NCBI GenBank assembly: GCA_016931115.1
Contig: JAFGFM010000010.1
Coordinates: 1-64,000 of the forward strand
Length of the DNA stretch: 64,000 nt
Direction: 5' to 3'
DNA from: Deltaproteobacteria bacterium
GTDB lineage: Bacteria; Desulfobacterota; DSM-4660; Desulfatiglandales; HGW-15
The notes beneath the pieces are model-generated. The model did no database searches and was not told the DNA's origin. It was given only the letters and a program-made list of their open reading frames with translations. Positions 1-10,080 of the stretch are shown one piece after another (the first letter of the stretch is position 1; each line of letters begins with the position of its first letter). The translations under genes were made by a program, and so were the position numbers.

Positions 1-1
1 C

Positions 2-1111
2 CAGGATGGCAGAATAAAGGTAAGATCCAGAAATATGTCTGTTGACCTCCGCGTCTCGACCCTGCCCACATATTATGGTGAAAAGGCGGTCATAAGGATA
101 TTGAACAAGGATGAAACATCCTTGAAAATCAAAGACCTTGGCTTTAATCCCAGGAGCTATACCACTATCAGGAATTTTATCAACCAGCCCCAGGGGATGA
201 TACTCATCACCGGGCCAACAGGAAGCGGTAAAACCTCTTCCCTGTATGCCTGCATGAGCGAGGTAATATCCGAGGAGATCAATATCATCACGGTCGAAGA
301 CCCTGTTGAGTTTGAACTTCAGGGTATAAACCAGGTGCAGATAAATGAGAAGGTAGGGCTGACATTCCCGAGTGTCCTGAGATCCATTTTAAGGCAGGAC
401 CCAAATGTAATCATGATCGGTGAAATAAGGGATAAGGAGACAGCAGAGATATCCCTTCAGTCGGCCCTTACAGGGCATCTGGTACTCTCCACACTCCATA
501 CGAATGATGCCCCTTCAGCGGTTACAAGGCTGGTTGATATAGGTATGCCACCCTATCTTATTACATCATCTATCCTTGGTGTTGTTGCCCAGCGGCTTGT
601 AAGAAAGATATGTCCCAACTGCAAGGAGGAATATATTCCTGAACAGGATATACTCTCCAGGGTAAGCCTGAACAGGGATAACCTGCCTTTCAAGTTCTAC
701 AGGGGGGCAGGTTGCAGCGCATGCGGCCAGGTCGGCTACAAGGGGAGGACCCTTATAGATGAAGTTATGGTAATGGGGCATAAAATAAGGGAGTTAATAC
801 ATGCATCTGCCTCTGTTGATATAATAAGGGAGGCAGCAATAGCCACCGGTATGACCACCCTGGGTGTAAGCGGCATGAAAAAGGTTGAGGCAGGCATAAC
901 CACCATTGACGAGGTGCTCAAGGCGGTTCAGCAGAAGGAAGAACTCACAACCATATGTCCATCATGCGGAAAGGGTGTAAGCCTTGATTTCAGGGACTGC
1001 CCCTTCTGTAAGCAGATACTTGTCCCCTCATGCGCTTCATGCGGAAGGATCTCACAGCCGGGATGGGTGGTTTGCCCCTATTGCAGGGCCGATCTGACTG
1101 CCGGTCAGTAG
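2..1111 (+). CDS. GspE/PilB-family type II secretion / type IV pilus assembly ATPase, partial (5' end outside window), with C-terminal double zinc ribbon
   Basis: Walker A GPTGSGKTSSLYA, Walker B-like VIMIGEIRDKETAE, CPNC..CSAC metal-binding loop; frame open upstream to the window edge (QDGRIKVRSRN-MSVDLRVSTLPT). Confidence 0.93.
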   Translation, partial: QDGRIKVRSRNMSVDLRVSTLPTYYGEKAVIRILNKDETSLKIKDLGFNPRSYTTIRNFINQPQGMILITGPTGSGKTSSLYACMSEVISEEINIITVEDPVEFELQGINQVQINEKVGLTFPSVLRSILRQDPNVIMIGEIRDKETAEISLQSALTGHLVLSTLHTNDAPSAVTRLVDIGMPPYLITSSILGVVAQRLVRKICPNCKEEYIPEQDILSRVSLNRDNLPFKFYRGAGCSACGQVGYKGRTLIDEVMVMGHKIRELIHASASVDIIREAAIATGMTTLGVSGMKKVEAGITTIDEVLKAVQQKEELTTICPSCGKGVSLDFRDCPFCKQILVPSCASCGRISQPGWVVCPYCRADLTAGQ

Positions 1112-1217
1112 AATAATGGCCTGATTTTTTTGATTAATTTTGTTTTATTTTCATTATTGACTATTCAGTGTATAAAATCTAAATTATATGAAATTTTCAT
1201 CATGAAAAGGCAAACAA

Positions 1218-1817
1218 ATGAAGTGCAAAAACCATCCAAATCGTAATGCTGACAAATTCTGTGCCAGTTGCAACATACCTATATGTGATGACTGCGCTGA
1301 AGAGGTGAAGCCTGGGCAGTATCTGTGCTTTAATTGTGCGATGCTCCAGACAGTATCTGGTGCGGGCGGTTCACTTGTGGAAAAAAAGAAAAAGGCGCTG
1401 GAAAAAGAGCATGAAAAAAAGAAAACAACCTGGGGGCCTTTTCAATATTTTGTACTCCTGTCCTGCATATTTATAAGCGTCATGTGGGTTGTGATACTCT
1501 TTGGCGGTGAAAAGGCGCCAGGGCAGAAGATGGATTACTCTAAAAAGGGAAGGGTATTGCTTTTCATGGTGGATAGTTCAATCAGGCGTTATTACCATTA
1601 TGAAAACAAAGAATACCCTGATGATTTATTTGTATTGGCCCCTAAATATCTTCGCATGGCAAAAGATGACCTGCACTATCTGAATGGGCTTATTTATAAA
1701 AAGGAGCCTGTTACAGGATACACCCTTTCTCTAGCTGAATCTGAGCCTGGAAATATGAATATAATTCTATCTCCTCAGGGTATTAAATATGGGGCAGAAA
1801 AGAGGGGGGTAGAATAA
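1218..1817 (+). CDS. B-box-type zinc-finger-like N-terminus plus transmembrane segment; hypothetical protein linked to pilin
   Basis: CKNHPNRNADKFCASCNIPICDDCAEEVKPGQYLCFNC motif, TM FVLLSCIFISVMWVVILF; 1-nt stop/start overlap with the downstream pilin. Confidence 0.7.
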   Translation: MKCKNHPNRNADKFCASCNIPICDDCAEEVKPGQYLCFNCAMLQTVSGAGGSLVEKKKKALEKEHEKKKTTWGPFQYFVLLSCIFISVMWVVILFGGEKAPGQKMDYSKKGRVLLFMVDSSIRRYYHYENKEYPDDLFVLAPKYLRMAKDDLHYLNGLIYKKEPVTGYTLSLAESEPGNMNIILSPQGIKYGAEKRGVE

Positions 1818-2269
1818 TGACCTTGAATAAAAAAGGTTTCACACTTGTAGAGATGATGGTTGTATTTGCAATCATAGGCATCCTGGCGGCAACCGCCATA
1901 CCTGCCTACAGTGTAATAAGGCAGAGGATATATGGCTCTGAGGCCAAGGTTATGCTCTATCAGATAATAAATGCCCAGATTGCATATTGTCTGGAAAATA
2001 ATAAATATTTTGGAGAAGTAGGGAAACCCCTTACTGTCTATCATGATGGACAGGATTCTAAAGACGCTCAGGAAGAGATTTATAAAAATTTGAATTTGGA
2101 AATCCCTATAGGGCATTTTGTTGATTACGATCTCCGTGTTGATGAAAAAGGTAATTTTATTCTGATAATTAATTCACATGGAGATGAAAATTTTTCTTTA
2201 TTCAACGGTGCATCCCAGATCACCGTTACACTGGATAAAAATGGAGTTGTAGATATACAATATCTGTAA
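1817..2269 (+). CDS. Type IV pilin / pseudopilin with prepilin N-terminus
   Basis: MTLNKKGFTLVEMMVVFAIIGILAATAIPAY prepilin peptidase cleavage/methylation signature. Confidence 0.93.
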   Translation: MTLNKKGFTLVEMMVVFAIIGILAATAIPAYSVIRQRIYGSEAKVMLYQIINAQIAYCLENNKYFGEVGKPLTVYHDGQDSKDAQEEIYKNLNLEIPIGHFVDYDLRVDEKGNFILIINSHGDENFSLFNGASQITVTLDKNGVVDIQYL

Positions 2270-2342
2270 ATATTCAAATATGGGAATAAAATTAACTATA
2301 ATATCAAAATATTAAAGTAAAATTAGACTTAAGCTGACTTAT

Positions 2343-3854
2343 ATGAACCTTGAACCCCTCCTCAATAACCTGATTACAAGCGGTCTTCTCATCACTGATC
2401 CTGATATCCTTAAAAAACAAAAGGTCCTGAATATCTTTCAGGCAGCATTGATTATCATTGCCCCTTCGGCAGGTCTGTTTTTCAGGATATCAACAGGGGA
2501 TAGCCTCCTGTTTTATGCCTCGATTTTCACTGCTGCCCTTATGGCAGCGGGGATGATTCTCTTAAGAAAGAGTAGAAACCTTTTTATCTGCGGCAACTAT
2601 GCCATTTTTATTCTATGGGCATTTATATCCGTCATCTCCTGGAGGACAGGGGCCATTTCCATTGATGGCATAATAAATCCTTCATGGATATTGAATGCAG
2701 GGCTGATACTCCTGTCCATATTCCTCAATGGATACTTTTCAGGAACAGTATGGGCCGCCCTGATATTTGTCCAGACAGGTATAATTATTTTTCTTTTCCG
2801 CAGAGGATACCTTTTTACTAGTATTATTTCTCCTGACATGGCTCCAACCTATTTTATGGGGGTTTATCTGTTATGCCTTCTCTTCATCCTTCTTTTTGCA
2901 TTTTTGTTCGAGAAGGAAAAAAGTGATGCCATGATAAGAGAACAGGGTAAATCACAGACCATAAGGGAATCTAAAAGGTATATGGATGACATATTTGACA
3001 GGTACCCTCTACCGACCTTTGTACTGGATAAAAGGCACAGGGTTATACAGTGGAACAGGGCATGCAGTGAGATATCAGGCCTATCCAGTGAAGATGCCTT
3101 AGGCAAAAAGGTCTGGGAAGGCTTTCATATGAGCGGTCATGAGAGTAGTATGGCCGATATACTGCTTGAAGATATTGATTCTATATCAGGGCTCTTTAAG
3201 GAAGAGGTGGTATCATCTGACAAGGGATGGTTTGAAGTCAATACATTCCTGCCCGGGCTTCAAGGCGGGACAAGGACAATAATAACCGCGGCCCCGATTT
3301 ATGACGAGAATAACGATATAAGGGGTGCAATCCAGACCATACAGGAGATGAAACATATTCAGGTAGAGGGCGGTGTACAGGATTATCTTGATGAGGCATT
3401 CCCAAGGGCGGTCTTTAAGGCGGATATAAAAGGAAAGATTACCTTCTGGAACAGGGCCTGCACAGAGCTGTTTGGGTTTGATCAGGATGAAATGGCAGGA
3501 AAAAGCCCGCTGGATATTGTAGAGAAGAATTACCGGGCCTTATTTAAAAATGTATTTGTAAAGGTTTTTAAGGGTGAATCATTTCCTGATCAGGAATTGA
3601 GTTATGTATCAAAACAGGATAACCCTGTTTATGCTATCGTAAGAATATTCTCCTGCCATAACCCTGAAAAAGGGCAGATGGAATGTGTTTTTATCAACAC
3701 AGATATTACTGCTATAAAGCTAAAATTATTAAAGATGAAACAGCTTGTATCAGAGGGTAAAGAAAAATTTAGGGCACTTTCAGAAGAGCATGACCTTCTC
3801 AGGAAAAACATATCCAATTTTGTCCGGAAAAAAGATAACCCGAAAGCAGAATAG
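2343..3854 (+). CDS. Multi-TM protein with two PAS domains, no recognisable output domain
   Basis: N-terminal hydrophobic helices followed by two PAS-like blocks (DIFDRYPLPTFVLDKRHRVIQWNRACSEISG; AFPRAVFKADIKGKITFWNRACTELFGF). Confidence 0.75.
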   Translation: MNLEPLLNNLITSGLLITDPDILKKQKVLNIFQAALIIIAPSAGLFFRISTGDSLLFYASIFTAALMAAGMILLRKSRNLFICGNYAIFILWAFISVISWRTGAISIDGIINPSWILNAGLILLSIFLNGYFSGTVWAALIFVQTGIIIFLFRRGYLFTSIISPDMAPTYFMGVYLLCLLFILLFAFLFEKEKSDAMIREQGKSQTIRESKRYMDDIFDRYPLPTFVLDKRHRVIQWNRACSEISGLSSEDALGKKVWEGFHMSGHESSMADILLEDIDSISGLFKEEVVSSDKGWFEVNTFLPGLQGGTRTIITAAPIYDENNDIRGAIQTIQEMKHIQVEGGVQDYLDEAFPRAVFKADIKGKITFWNRACTELFGFDQDEMAGKSPLDIVEKNYRALFKNVFVKVFKGESFPDQELSYVSKQDNPVYAIVRIFSCHNPEKGQMECVFINTDITAIKLKLLKMKQLVSEGKEKFRALSEEHDLLRKNISNFVRKKDNPKAE

Positions 3855-3867
3855 ATTCATTTTTTAA

Positions 3868-4227
3868 CTACCAGAGCCAGTCGCCGTTTGAATCCCACCT
3901 GCTGTTGACATTCACACCGAGTTTGGAAAGCATGTGATGGAATAGAAAGCGCCTGTTTCCCCTGAAGTAACCGAGGTCTATATCATACTGGTGGGGTGCA
4001 TATCCTTCCTGAAGCGCCTCTGATAAAGACATGGTTTTTGGCGTCTTACCCATGAGGCATTTGTACCCTCCAAAGATTGAATGGTACAGTCTATCCTCTT
4101 CTGTCACGATTACAACTGTATTATCCGGAGGGCTCTCCTCTACTGTAATAAAAATACTCATAAAAAGCCCGATCATAACAAGGCTTAAAAATATAACCAC
4201 GGCTATTTTATGATATTTTTTCATCAC
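3868..4227 (-). CDS. Hypothetical membrane-anchored protein
   Basis: ORF with N-terminal signal anchor (IAVVIFLSLVMIGLFMSIFI); no overlapping better ORF. Confidence 0.5.
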   Translation of the reverse strand: MMKKYHKIAVVIFLSLVMIGLFMSIFITVEESPPDNTVVIVTEEDRLYHSIFGGYKCLMGKTPKTMSLSEALQEGYAPHQYDIDLGYFRGNRRFLFHHMLSKLGVNVNSRWDSNGDWLW

Positions 4228-4339
4228 CAGAGCTCCTTTACAGGGCCATTATACCGGATAATTTATATTGTTTAAGTGTATTACTATATCCACAACGATA
4301 AAGTCAATCGGCCTTTAGTTGTAATAACAGGAATCCGAG

Positions 4340-4762
4340 TTAATTTTCATCATTTTTTTTATCCGGTTCCGGGAATTTTATAAAAGGAACCCCCTCGTCC
4401 TCTAAAATTTTTTCCTCTTCCCTGGTAGCAGTGCCCCTTATATTTCGTGCCTCTGCTGCGCCATAATGTATTTTAAGTGCCTCTTTTGTGAACTGAGTAC
4501 CAGTGTCTTCAAATTCATTCTGGATATAGTTCACTACCTCCATTGCAAGTTTCTGATAATCAATGGGAAAACTTGGGTTTTTCTGACCGGATCTTGAAGA
4601 GGATTTCATTGCAACAGGGGAAAGTATCCTCTTAATCTTTGTATTTTCACATATGGGGCAGATGATCAGGTGCTCTGAGTCCTGCCTTCCATAGGATTCA
4701 AGATTATCAAACCACCCTTCAAAGGTATGTCCATTTGCGCACATGAGGTCAAATGCTATCAT
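4340..4762 (-). CDS. DUF1178 family protein
   Basis: MIAFDLMCANGHTFEGWFDNLESYGRQ...CPICENTKIKRILSPVA is typical of DUF1178. Confidence 0.85.
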   Translation of the reverse strand: MIAFDLMCANGHTFEGWFDNLESYGRQDSEHLIICPICENTKIKRILSPVAMKSSSRSGQKNPSFPIDYQKLAMEVVNYIQNEFEDTGTQFTKEALKIHYGAAEARNIRGTATREEEKILEDEGVPFIKFPEPDKKNDEN

Positions 4763-4954
4763 ATTTTTATCCTGTTCTGTATATGCAAGGATCTTTTTAT
4801 ATTTACAGATTAACCTGTGTAATAAAATTAATCAATTATGTAAATACACTATCAGATTAGTTCATGATTTGTCCACAGGCTTGTGAAATTATTGAGGTAA
4901 AAAGGTGTTATGGTTAAATATACATCGCCGCAAATACGATAGAATATATTTATA

Positions 4955-5154
4955 CCACGGAGTACACGGAGAGCACGGAGAAAAGTTTTTTATTATATTT
5001 CATTAAATAATTTTTGTTTTTCATAGCGCCCTTTGCGTCTTTGCGGTTCAATAGTAGCCTGTCACTTCAAACATACAAGTTCACGGCCGTCGTCCCCAAG
5101 GCTGTGCCTGGCCAGGGAGGTCACGGAGATTTTATTTAGTGTTCTTGTGGTTAA
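4955..5154. repeat. Dispersed intergenic repeat of the 'CCACGGAGTACACGGAGAGCACGGAG ... GCGCCCTTTGCGTCTTTGCGG' type
   Basis: Iterated (A)CACGGAG units at 4955-4980, 'gcgccctttgcgtctttgcggtt' at 5026-5048, and another 'tcacggagattttatttagtgttcttgtggtt' at 5121-5152. Confidence 0.55.
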
Positions 5155-5257
5155 ACATGAAGATGTATTTCATATGTCATCGAATTTATGTTATAAAAAG
5201 TTCTTAGCAAAAATTGAGCTTATCCATGCTGTTACGGATCCGGAATTATGGTTAGAA

Positions 5258-5977
5258 ATGATTCCGGTTATTTTCTTATTAATAATAGATCAGCAAAGGG
5301 GCATAAAACTGGAGACCTTTTCTAAAGAAAAAGAGATAATTACAAAAAGATTAGCCGATTACGGGATAGAACTGACCTCTCATCAGGTTGATTTGCTGGG
5401 AATCTTTCTTGATACACTTATCGAGTGGAACAGGAAGATCAATCTTGTGGGAATCTCCGACAGGATGAGGATTATAGATGAACTGATACTGGATTCTCTT
5501 ATCCCTGTTCCGCATCTACCCAGTGAGGGTAACCTTGTAGATATTGGAAGCGGCGCAGGGTTCCCTGCCATAATAATCAAGATAGCAAGGCCTGAACTTA
5601 AAATCAGATTGATCGAGGCAAATGGTAAAAAGGTAAGCTTTTTAAGGTATATCATACATATGCTCAAGCTAAAGGATATAGAGCCAAATAACAAACGTAT
5701 TGAAAATATTTCAGATGAAATCAGGGAGTGGGGATGTGACATAGCCACATCAAGGGCCATGACAGGCTTGAGCGATGTTATCAGTCTATCCTGCCCTTTT
5801 TTGAAAAATGGGGGTTTTATTGTCGGTTTTCTAGGTAAAAACAGGGGACAAGAGCTTGCTAACGCCAGGGATTTATTAGAGCGATACAATCTTCAGATAT
5901 ATAAAACAGCTAACTACACCCTGCCGGGGAAGGATTCAGAGAGGACAATTGTAGTTTTACAAAAACAGGGGCGCTGA
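5258..5977 (+). CDS. rsmG: 16S rRNA (guanine(527)-N(7))-methyltransferase RsmG (GidB); start uncertain
   Basis: LVDIGSGAGFPAIIIKIARPELKIRLIEANGKKVSFLRYI, DIATSRAMTGLSDVISLSCPFLKNGG; ORF track start at 5033 lies inside the dispersed repeat. Confidence 0.88.
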   Translation: MIPVIFLLIIDQQRGIKLETFSKEKEIITKRLADYGIELTSHQVDLLGIFLDTLIEWNRKINLVGISDRMRIIDELILDSLIPVPHLPSEGNLVDIGSGAGFPAIIIKIARPELKIRLIEANGKKVSFLRYIIHMLKLKDIEPNNKRIENISDEIREWGCDIATSRAMTGLSDVISLSCPFLKNGGFIVGFLGKNRGQELANARDLLERYNLQIYKTANYTLPGKDSERTIVVLQKQGR

Positions 5978-6204
5978 TAATCAGCGTGTATCCAAAAGCG
6001 ATACAGCCTTTTAAACATGCTACTACATGAGGCACAATTATTCTTTCTGAAGTCAGATGATTTTTACCTCTTCTATCATCACATATCTATTCCCCCGGGA
6101 ATTACAGCTTAAAACCTGGAACTTTACATATGATATCAATTATGTAATACCTTATGCAGACTTTAAATTTCTGAATTTTAATAATTTTTCATTCATTATT
6201 TCGT

Positions 6205-8574
6205 GTGGATAAGGAGAACGCACATTTGCATAGATATATAAAAATCATAATCTGGGTCGTAGCTATCGGAGCGGTATTTGCATCGATAATCGGAGGATCG
6301 TTATGGTATTTCTGGTCAAGCAATCTGCCATATAGTGGAACCCTTGATGAGTATAATCCCCCTGTCATTACTGAGGTATACAGCGCCGAAGGGGAGGTGA
6401 TTGGCAGATTCTGGAAAGAAAAAAGGATAGTTCTCCCCCTTGAGGAGATGCCAAAAAATCTGATCAACGCCTTTGTGGCTGCTGAAGACGGCCAGTTTTT
6501 TAAACACAGTGGCATAGATATTACCGGTATTATAAGGTCAGTTATTAAAAATCAGCTTGCAGGTAGAAAAAAGCAGGGTGCAAGCACCATCACACAGCAG
6601 GTGGCAAGATTACTTCTGTTAAAGAGCCAGGAAAAGAAATACAAGAGAAAGGTGAGGGAGATAATCCTCTCATTTCAGATAGAAAAGAAATATACAAAAG
6701 AGAAAATACTTTTTCTGTACCTGAACGAGATATACCTCGGAAGCGGTGCATATGGTGTTGAATCTGCTGCAAGGACATATTTTAATAAAGGTGTGGCTGA
6801 ACTAAACCTTGCGGAATGCGCCATGCTTGGAGGGCTCTATCAGGCGCCTTCAAAATATTCCCCTATAAACAACTTTGACAAGGCCAAAGTCAGACAGAAA
6901 TATGCACTTAACAGGATGGTCGATGAGGGATTCATAACAGAGGCTGAGAGAAAGGATGCCCTTGAGACACCCATTATCATAAATGAGGAAAAGGAAAACA
7001 CCTTTGAGCGGAGTCCCTATTTTACGGAGCATGTACGAAGGTATCTTGAAAAGAGGTATGGAAGGGATCTTTTGTACAGTGGTGGACTTAAGGTTTATAC
7101 CACAGCAAGCCTTGATCTCCAGCAGAAGGCTGTAAAGGCCCTTGAAAAGGGGCTAAAGGAGCTGGATAAAAGGGAGGGGTACAGGGGGCCAATTGCCACT
7201 GTCACCCCTGATCAGTATGACGTGGTAAAAAAAGAGGCAGATGATATCTTCATGAAGAGCCCGCCCGCAGAAGGTATGACAGTAAAAGGGGTCGTTTCAT
7301 ATATCAATGACGAAACAGGCGAGGCTACTGTATTGGCTGGTAACCTAAAGTGTCTTCTTGCCTTTGAAGGCATGAAATGGGCAAAGGCCTATAAACCGGG
7401 TGGCGGTTATTCACCCCTGCCAAAAAAGATCAGTGATTCAATAAGTCAGGGTGATGTCATCCTGTGCCGACTTGAAAAACCTGGCCAGGCCCCATTTGAC
7501 TGGACGATCCTCCTAGATCAGGAGCCTGTGGTGCAGGGGGCGATTTATACCCTTGAAAATCAGACAGGCAGGGTCAGGGCGATGGTAGGGGGGTACAGTT
7601 TCAGTGAGAGCCAGTATGACAGGGCAAATCAGGCCAGACGACAGCCAGGGTCAGTGTTCAAATCCATTATATATGCGGCAGCACTTGATAATGGCATGAC
7701 CCCTGCCACTGTTATTATTGATACAGCATATGTATCAAGTCTTAATCCGGATGATGAGGTCTGGCGCCCTAAAAATTATAAAGAGGAATTCCTTGGCCCC
7801 ACCCTGTTCAGAAAGGGTCTTATACTTTCAAAGAATGTAATAACAATAAAGATATTGAGGCAGATTGGCATACAGACAGCCATTGATTATGCTCACAGGT
7901 TAGGTATTGAATCTGAACTGGGGTATGATCTCTCGTTAGCGCTCGGTACATCCGGTGTTACCCTTAATGAGATAACCCGTGCCTATTCTGTGTTTGCCAA
8001 TAACGGCATGCTTGTTAACCCTTACTACATCGAAAAGATAGAGGACAGGGAAGGGATAATTTTAGAAGAAAACAACCCGATAATGAGTCAGGCAATACCG
8101 GATGACATCGCCTATATGATGACAGACATATTAAGGGGTGTTGTCATGGAAGGGACAGGCAGGAGGGTAAGGGAACTTAATAGGCCAGCAGCAGGAAAGA
8201 CAGGCACCACCAATGACCTCAAAGATGCATGGTTTGTTGGCTATACCCCTGAACTGGTAACAGGTGTGTGGGTGGGTTATGATTCAAATATCTCTATGGG
8301 AAGGGAAGAGACTGGCTCAAGGGCTGCAAGCCCGATCTGGCTCTATTTTATGTCAGAGGCCTTAAAGGATAAGCCGGTGCAGGATTTTGTTGCGCCACAA
8401 AGTGTTGTATTTGCCAGAATAGACAGGGATACAGGGCTTCTCGCGAGCCCCTACTCAAAGGAGACTGTGTTTCAGAGCTTCAGGAAAGGGACAGAGCCTG
8501 CTGAGTATGCAACAAAACCAGAGGCCGCGAGGGCAGGGAACTTCTCAGAGTTTGATATGGATTTTTCCGATTAA
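6205..8574 (+). CDS. Penicillin-binding protein 1A family (transglycosylase/transpeptidase)
   Basis: AAEDGQFFKHSGIDITGIIRS, QGASTITQQVARLL (GT51); RRQPGSVFKSIIYAAALD, KTGTTNDLKDAWFVGYTPELVTGVWVGYD (transpeptidase). TTG at 6226 with AAGGAG upstream is an alternative start. Confidence 0.95.
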   Translation: MDKENAHLHRYIKIIIWVVAIGAVFASIIGGSLWYFWSSNLPYSGTLDEYNPPVITEVYSAEGEVIGRFWKEKRIVLPLEEMPKNLINAFVAAEDGQFFKHSGIDITGIIRSVIKNQLAGRKKQGASTITQQVARLLLLKSQEKKYKRKVREIILSFQIEKKYTKEKILFLYLNEIYLGSGAYGVESAARTYFNKGVAELNLAECAMLGGLYQAPSKYSPINNFDKAKVRQKYALNRMVDEGFITEAERKDALETPIIINEEKENTFERSPYFTEHVRRYLEKRYGRDLLYSGGLKVYTTASLDLQQKAVKALEKGLKELDKREGYRGPIATVTPDQYDVVKKEADDIFMKSPPAEGMTVKGVVSYINDETGEATVLAGNLKCLLAFEGMKWAKAYKPGGGYSPLPKKISDSISQGDVILCRLEKPGQAPFDWTILLDQEPVVQGAIYTLENQTGRVRAMVGGYSFSESQYDRANQARRQPGSVFKSIIYAAALDNGMTPATVIIDTAYVSSLNPDDEVWRPKNYKEEFLGPTLFRKGLILSKNVITIKILRQIGIQTAIDYAHRLGIESELGYDLSLALGTSGVTLNEITRAYSVFANNGMLVNPYYIEKIEDREGIILEENNPIMSQAIPDDIAYMMTDILRGVVMEGTGRRVRELNRPAAGKTGTTNDLKDAWFVGYTPELVTGVWVGYDSNISMGREETGSRAASPIWLYFMSEALKDKPVQDFVAPQSVVFARIDRDTGLLASPYSKETVFQSFRKGTEPAEYATKPEAARAGNFSEFDMDFSD

Positions 8575-8591
8575 AAAGATGCGGGTGCCGG

Positions 8592-10070
8592 GTGGAACAT
8601 ATTGCAGTTGATATAGGCGCTTCAGGCGGAAGGCTCTTTTCAGGAAAGGTCATCTCAAATGGATCAGGCCCATACAGGCCCGTGAAAAAAATAGAGATTA
8701 GTGATGTCTACAGGTTTGATAATCGCATTATTGAGAGGGACGGGCAGTCACTCTGGGATATAGACCTCCTGTTTCACCATATTGTCAGGGGATTACATGA
8801 GGCATTTGACAGGGGATGCAAAAGGTGTACTGTAGGTATCGATACATGGGGCGTTGATTATGTGCTTATAGATCAAAGCTGTAACAGGGTATCGGATGTG
8901 TTTTCCTACCGTGACAGCCGCACACGTGCAGCCATGGATGCCTTCTTAAATATAATTCCCAGAGAGGTAATATACAGTAAAACAGGTATCCAGTTCTTAA
9001 GGTTCAACACCATATACCAGCTCTATAGCCATGACCAGGAGGTTTTGAAAAAGACGTGGAAGATCATGCTTATCCCGGATTACCTCTATTTCCTGTTTAC
9101 AGGTAAATGCCATAATGAAGTGACCAATGCCTCTACAACACAGCTTTTAAACCTGGATCAAAGGGATTTTGATGGTGATCTTCTTGCAACACTTGGCATC
9201 GAACGAGGCATGTTTGCAGATCTCATAAAGCCCGGCAGATATATTGGCCCGGTTAAACCGGGGCTCATGCAGAAATACAGCCTGCCCGAATGTGAATTTA
9301 TAACTGTTGCGACACATGATACCGGCTCTGCTGTTCTGGGCACACCATTATCAGGGGATAATTCGGTATATCTGAGCTGCGGCACATGGTCACTTATGGG
9401 TGTGGAGAATAACTCACCTGTTAATAGTAATGATGCGTTAAGACATAATTTTACCAATGAATGGGGGGCATCTGGTACATACAGGTTTTTAAAAAATCTA
9501 ACAGGGCTCTGGCTGGTCCAGGGGATGAAACGCGCTCTTCCCAATGGAATAGGCTATGCTGCTCTCATGAAAATGGCAGGAAATAGCAGGGGCTTTAGTT
9601 TTATAATAAACCCAAATGATGAGAGTTTTATGAACCCTCCTGACATGATAGAGACTATAAAGAAATATTGTAAGGAAACAGGTCAGGGTGCGCCTGATTC
9701 AGAGGCAGAGCTTATAAGATGCATTTTGGACAGCCTCTCTCTTTCATACCGACATACCATCGAGGAGATTGAGCATCTGACAGGGCGGAATATCAGTGTA
9801 ATTAATCTTACAGGAGGAGGCGTAAATAATACCCTCCTGTGCAGGCTGACATCGAATGTCACAGGAAAAAGACTTCTCGCAGGGCCAGTGGAGGCAACGA
9901 TTTTGGGCAACCTGATTATGCAGATGATCGCATCGGGTGAGATAGCGGATATATCAGAGGCAAGGGCCATGATAAAGGAATCCTTTGATCCGGTTGAGTA
10001 TCTCCCTCAAAAGATGGCTGATGCAGATGATGCCTTTAAAAGGTACAAGGAAAACATATTGAGAAGGTGA
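8592..10070 (+). CDS. rhaB: Rhamnulokinase
   Basis: FGGY kinase motifs ([60 protein letters not shown]); directly upstream of rhaA. Confidence 0.93.
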   Translation: MEHIAVDIGASGGRLFSGKVISNGSGPYRPVKKIEISDVYRFDNRIIERDGQSLWDIDLLFHHIVRGLHEAFDRGCKRCTVGIDTWGVDYVLIDQSCNRVSDVFSYRDSRTRAAMDAFLNIIPREVIYSKTGIQFLRFNTIYQLYSHDQEVLKKTWKIMLIPDYLYFLFTGKCHNEVTNASTTQLLNLDQRDFDGDLLATLGIERGMFADLIKPGRYIGPVKPGLMQKYSLPECEFITVATHDTGSAVLGTPLSGDNSVYLSCGTWSLMGVENNSPVNSNDALRHNFTNEWGASGTYRFLKNLTGLWLVQGMKRALPNGIGYAALMKMAGNSRGFSFIINPNDESFMNPPDMIETIKKYCKETGQGAPDSEAELIRCILDSLSLSYRHTIEEIEHLTGRNISVINLTGGGVNNTLLCRLTSNVTGKRLLAGPVEATILGNLIMQMIASGEIADISEARAMIKESFDPVEYLPQKMADADDAFKRYKENILRR

Positions 10071-10080
10071 TGGTGGCTTT

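Noticed and set aside
5383-5889. 168-aa minus-strand ORF
   Set aside because: Antisense to rsmG; composition typical of reverse-frame translation.
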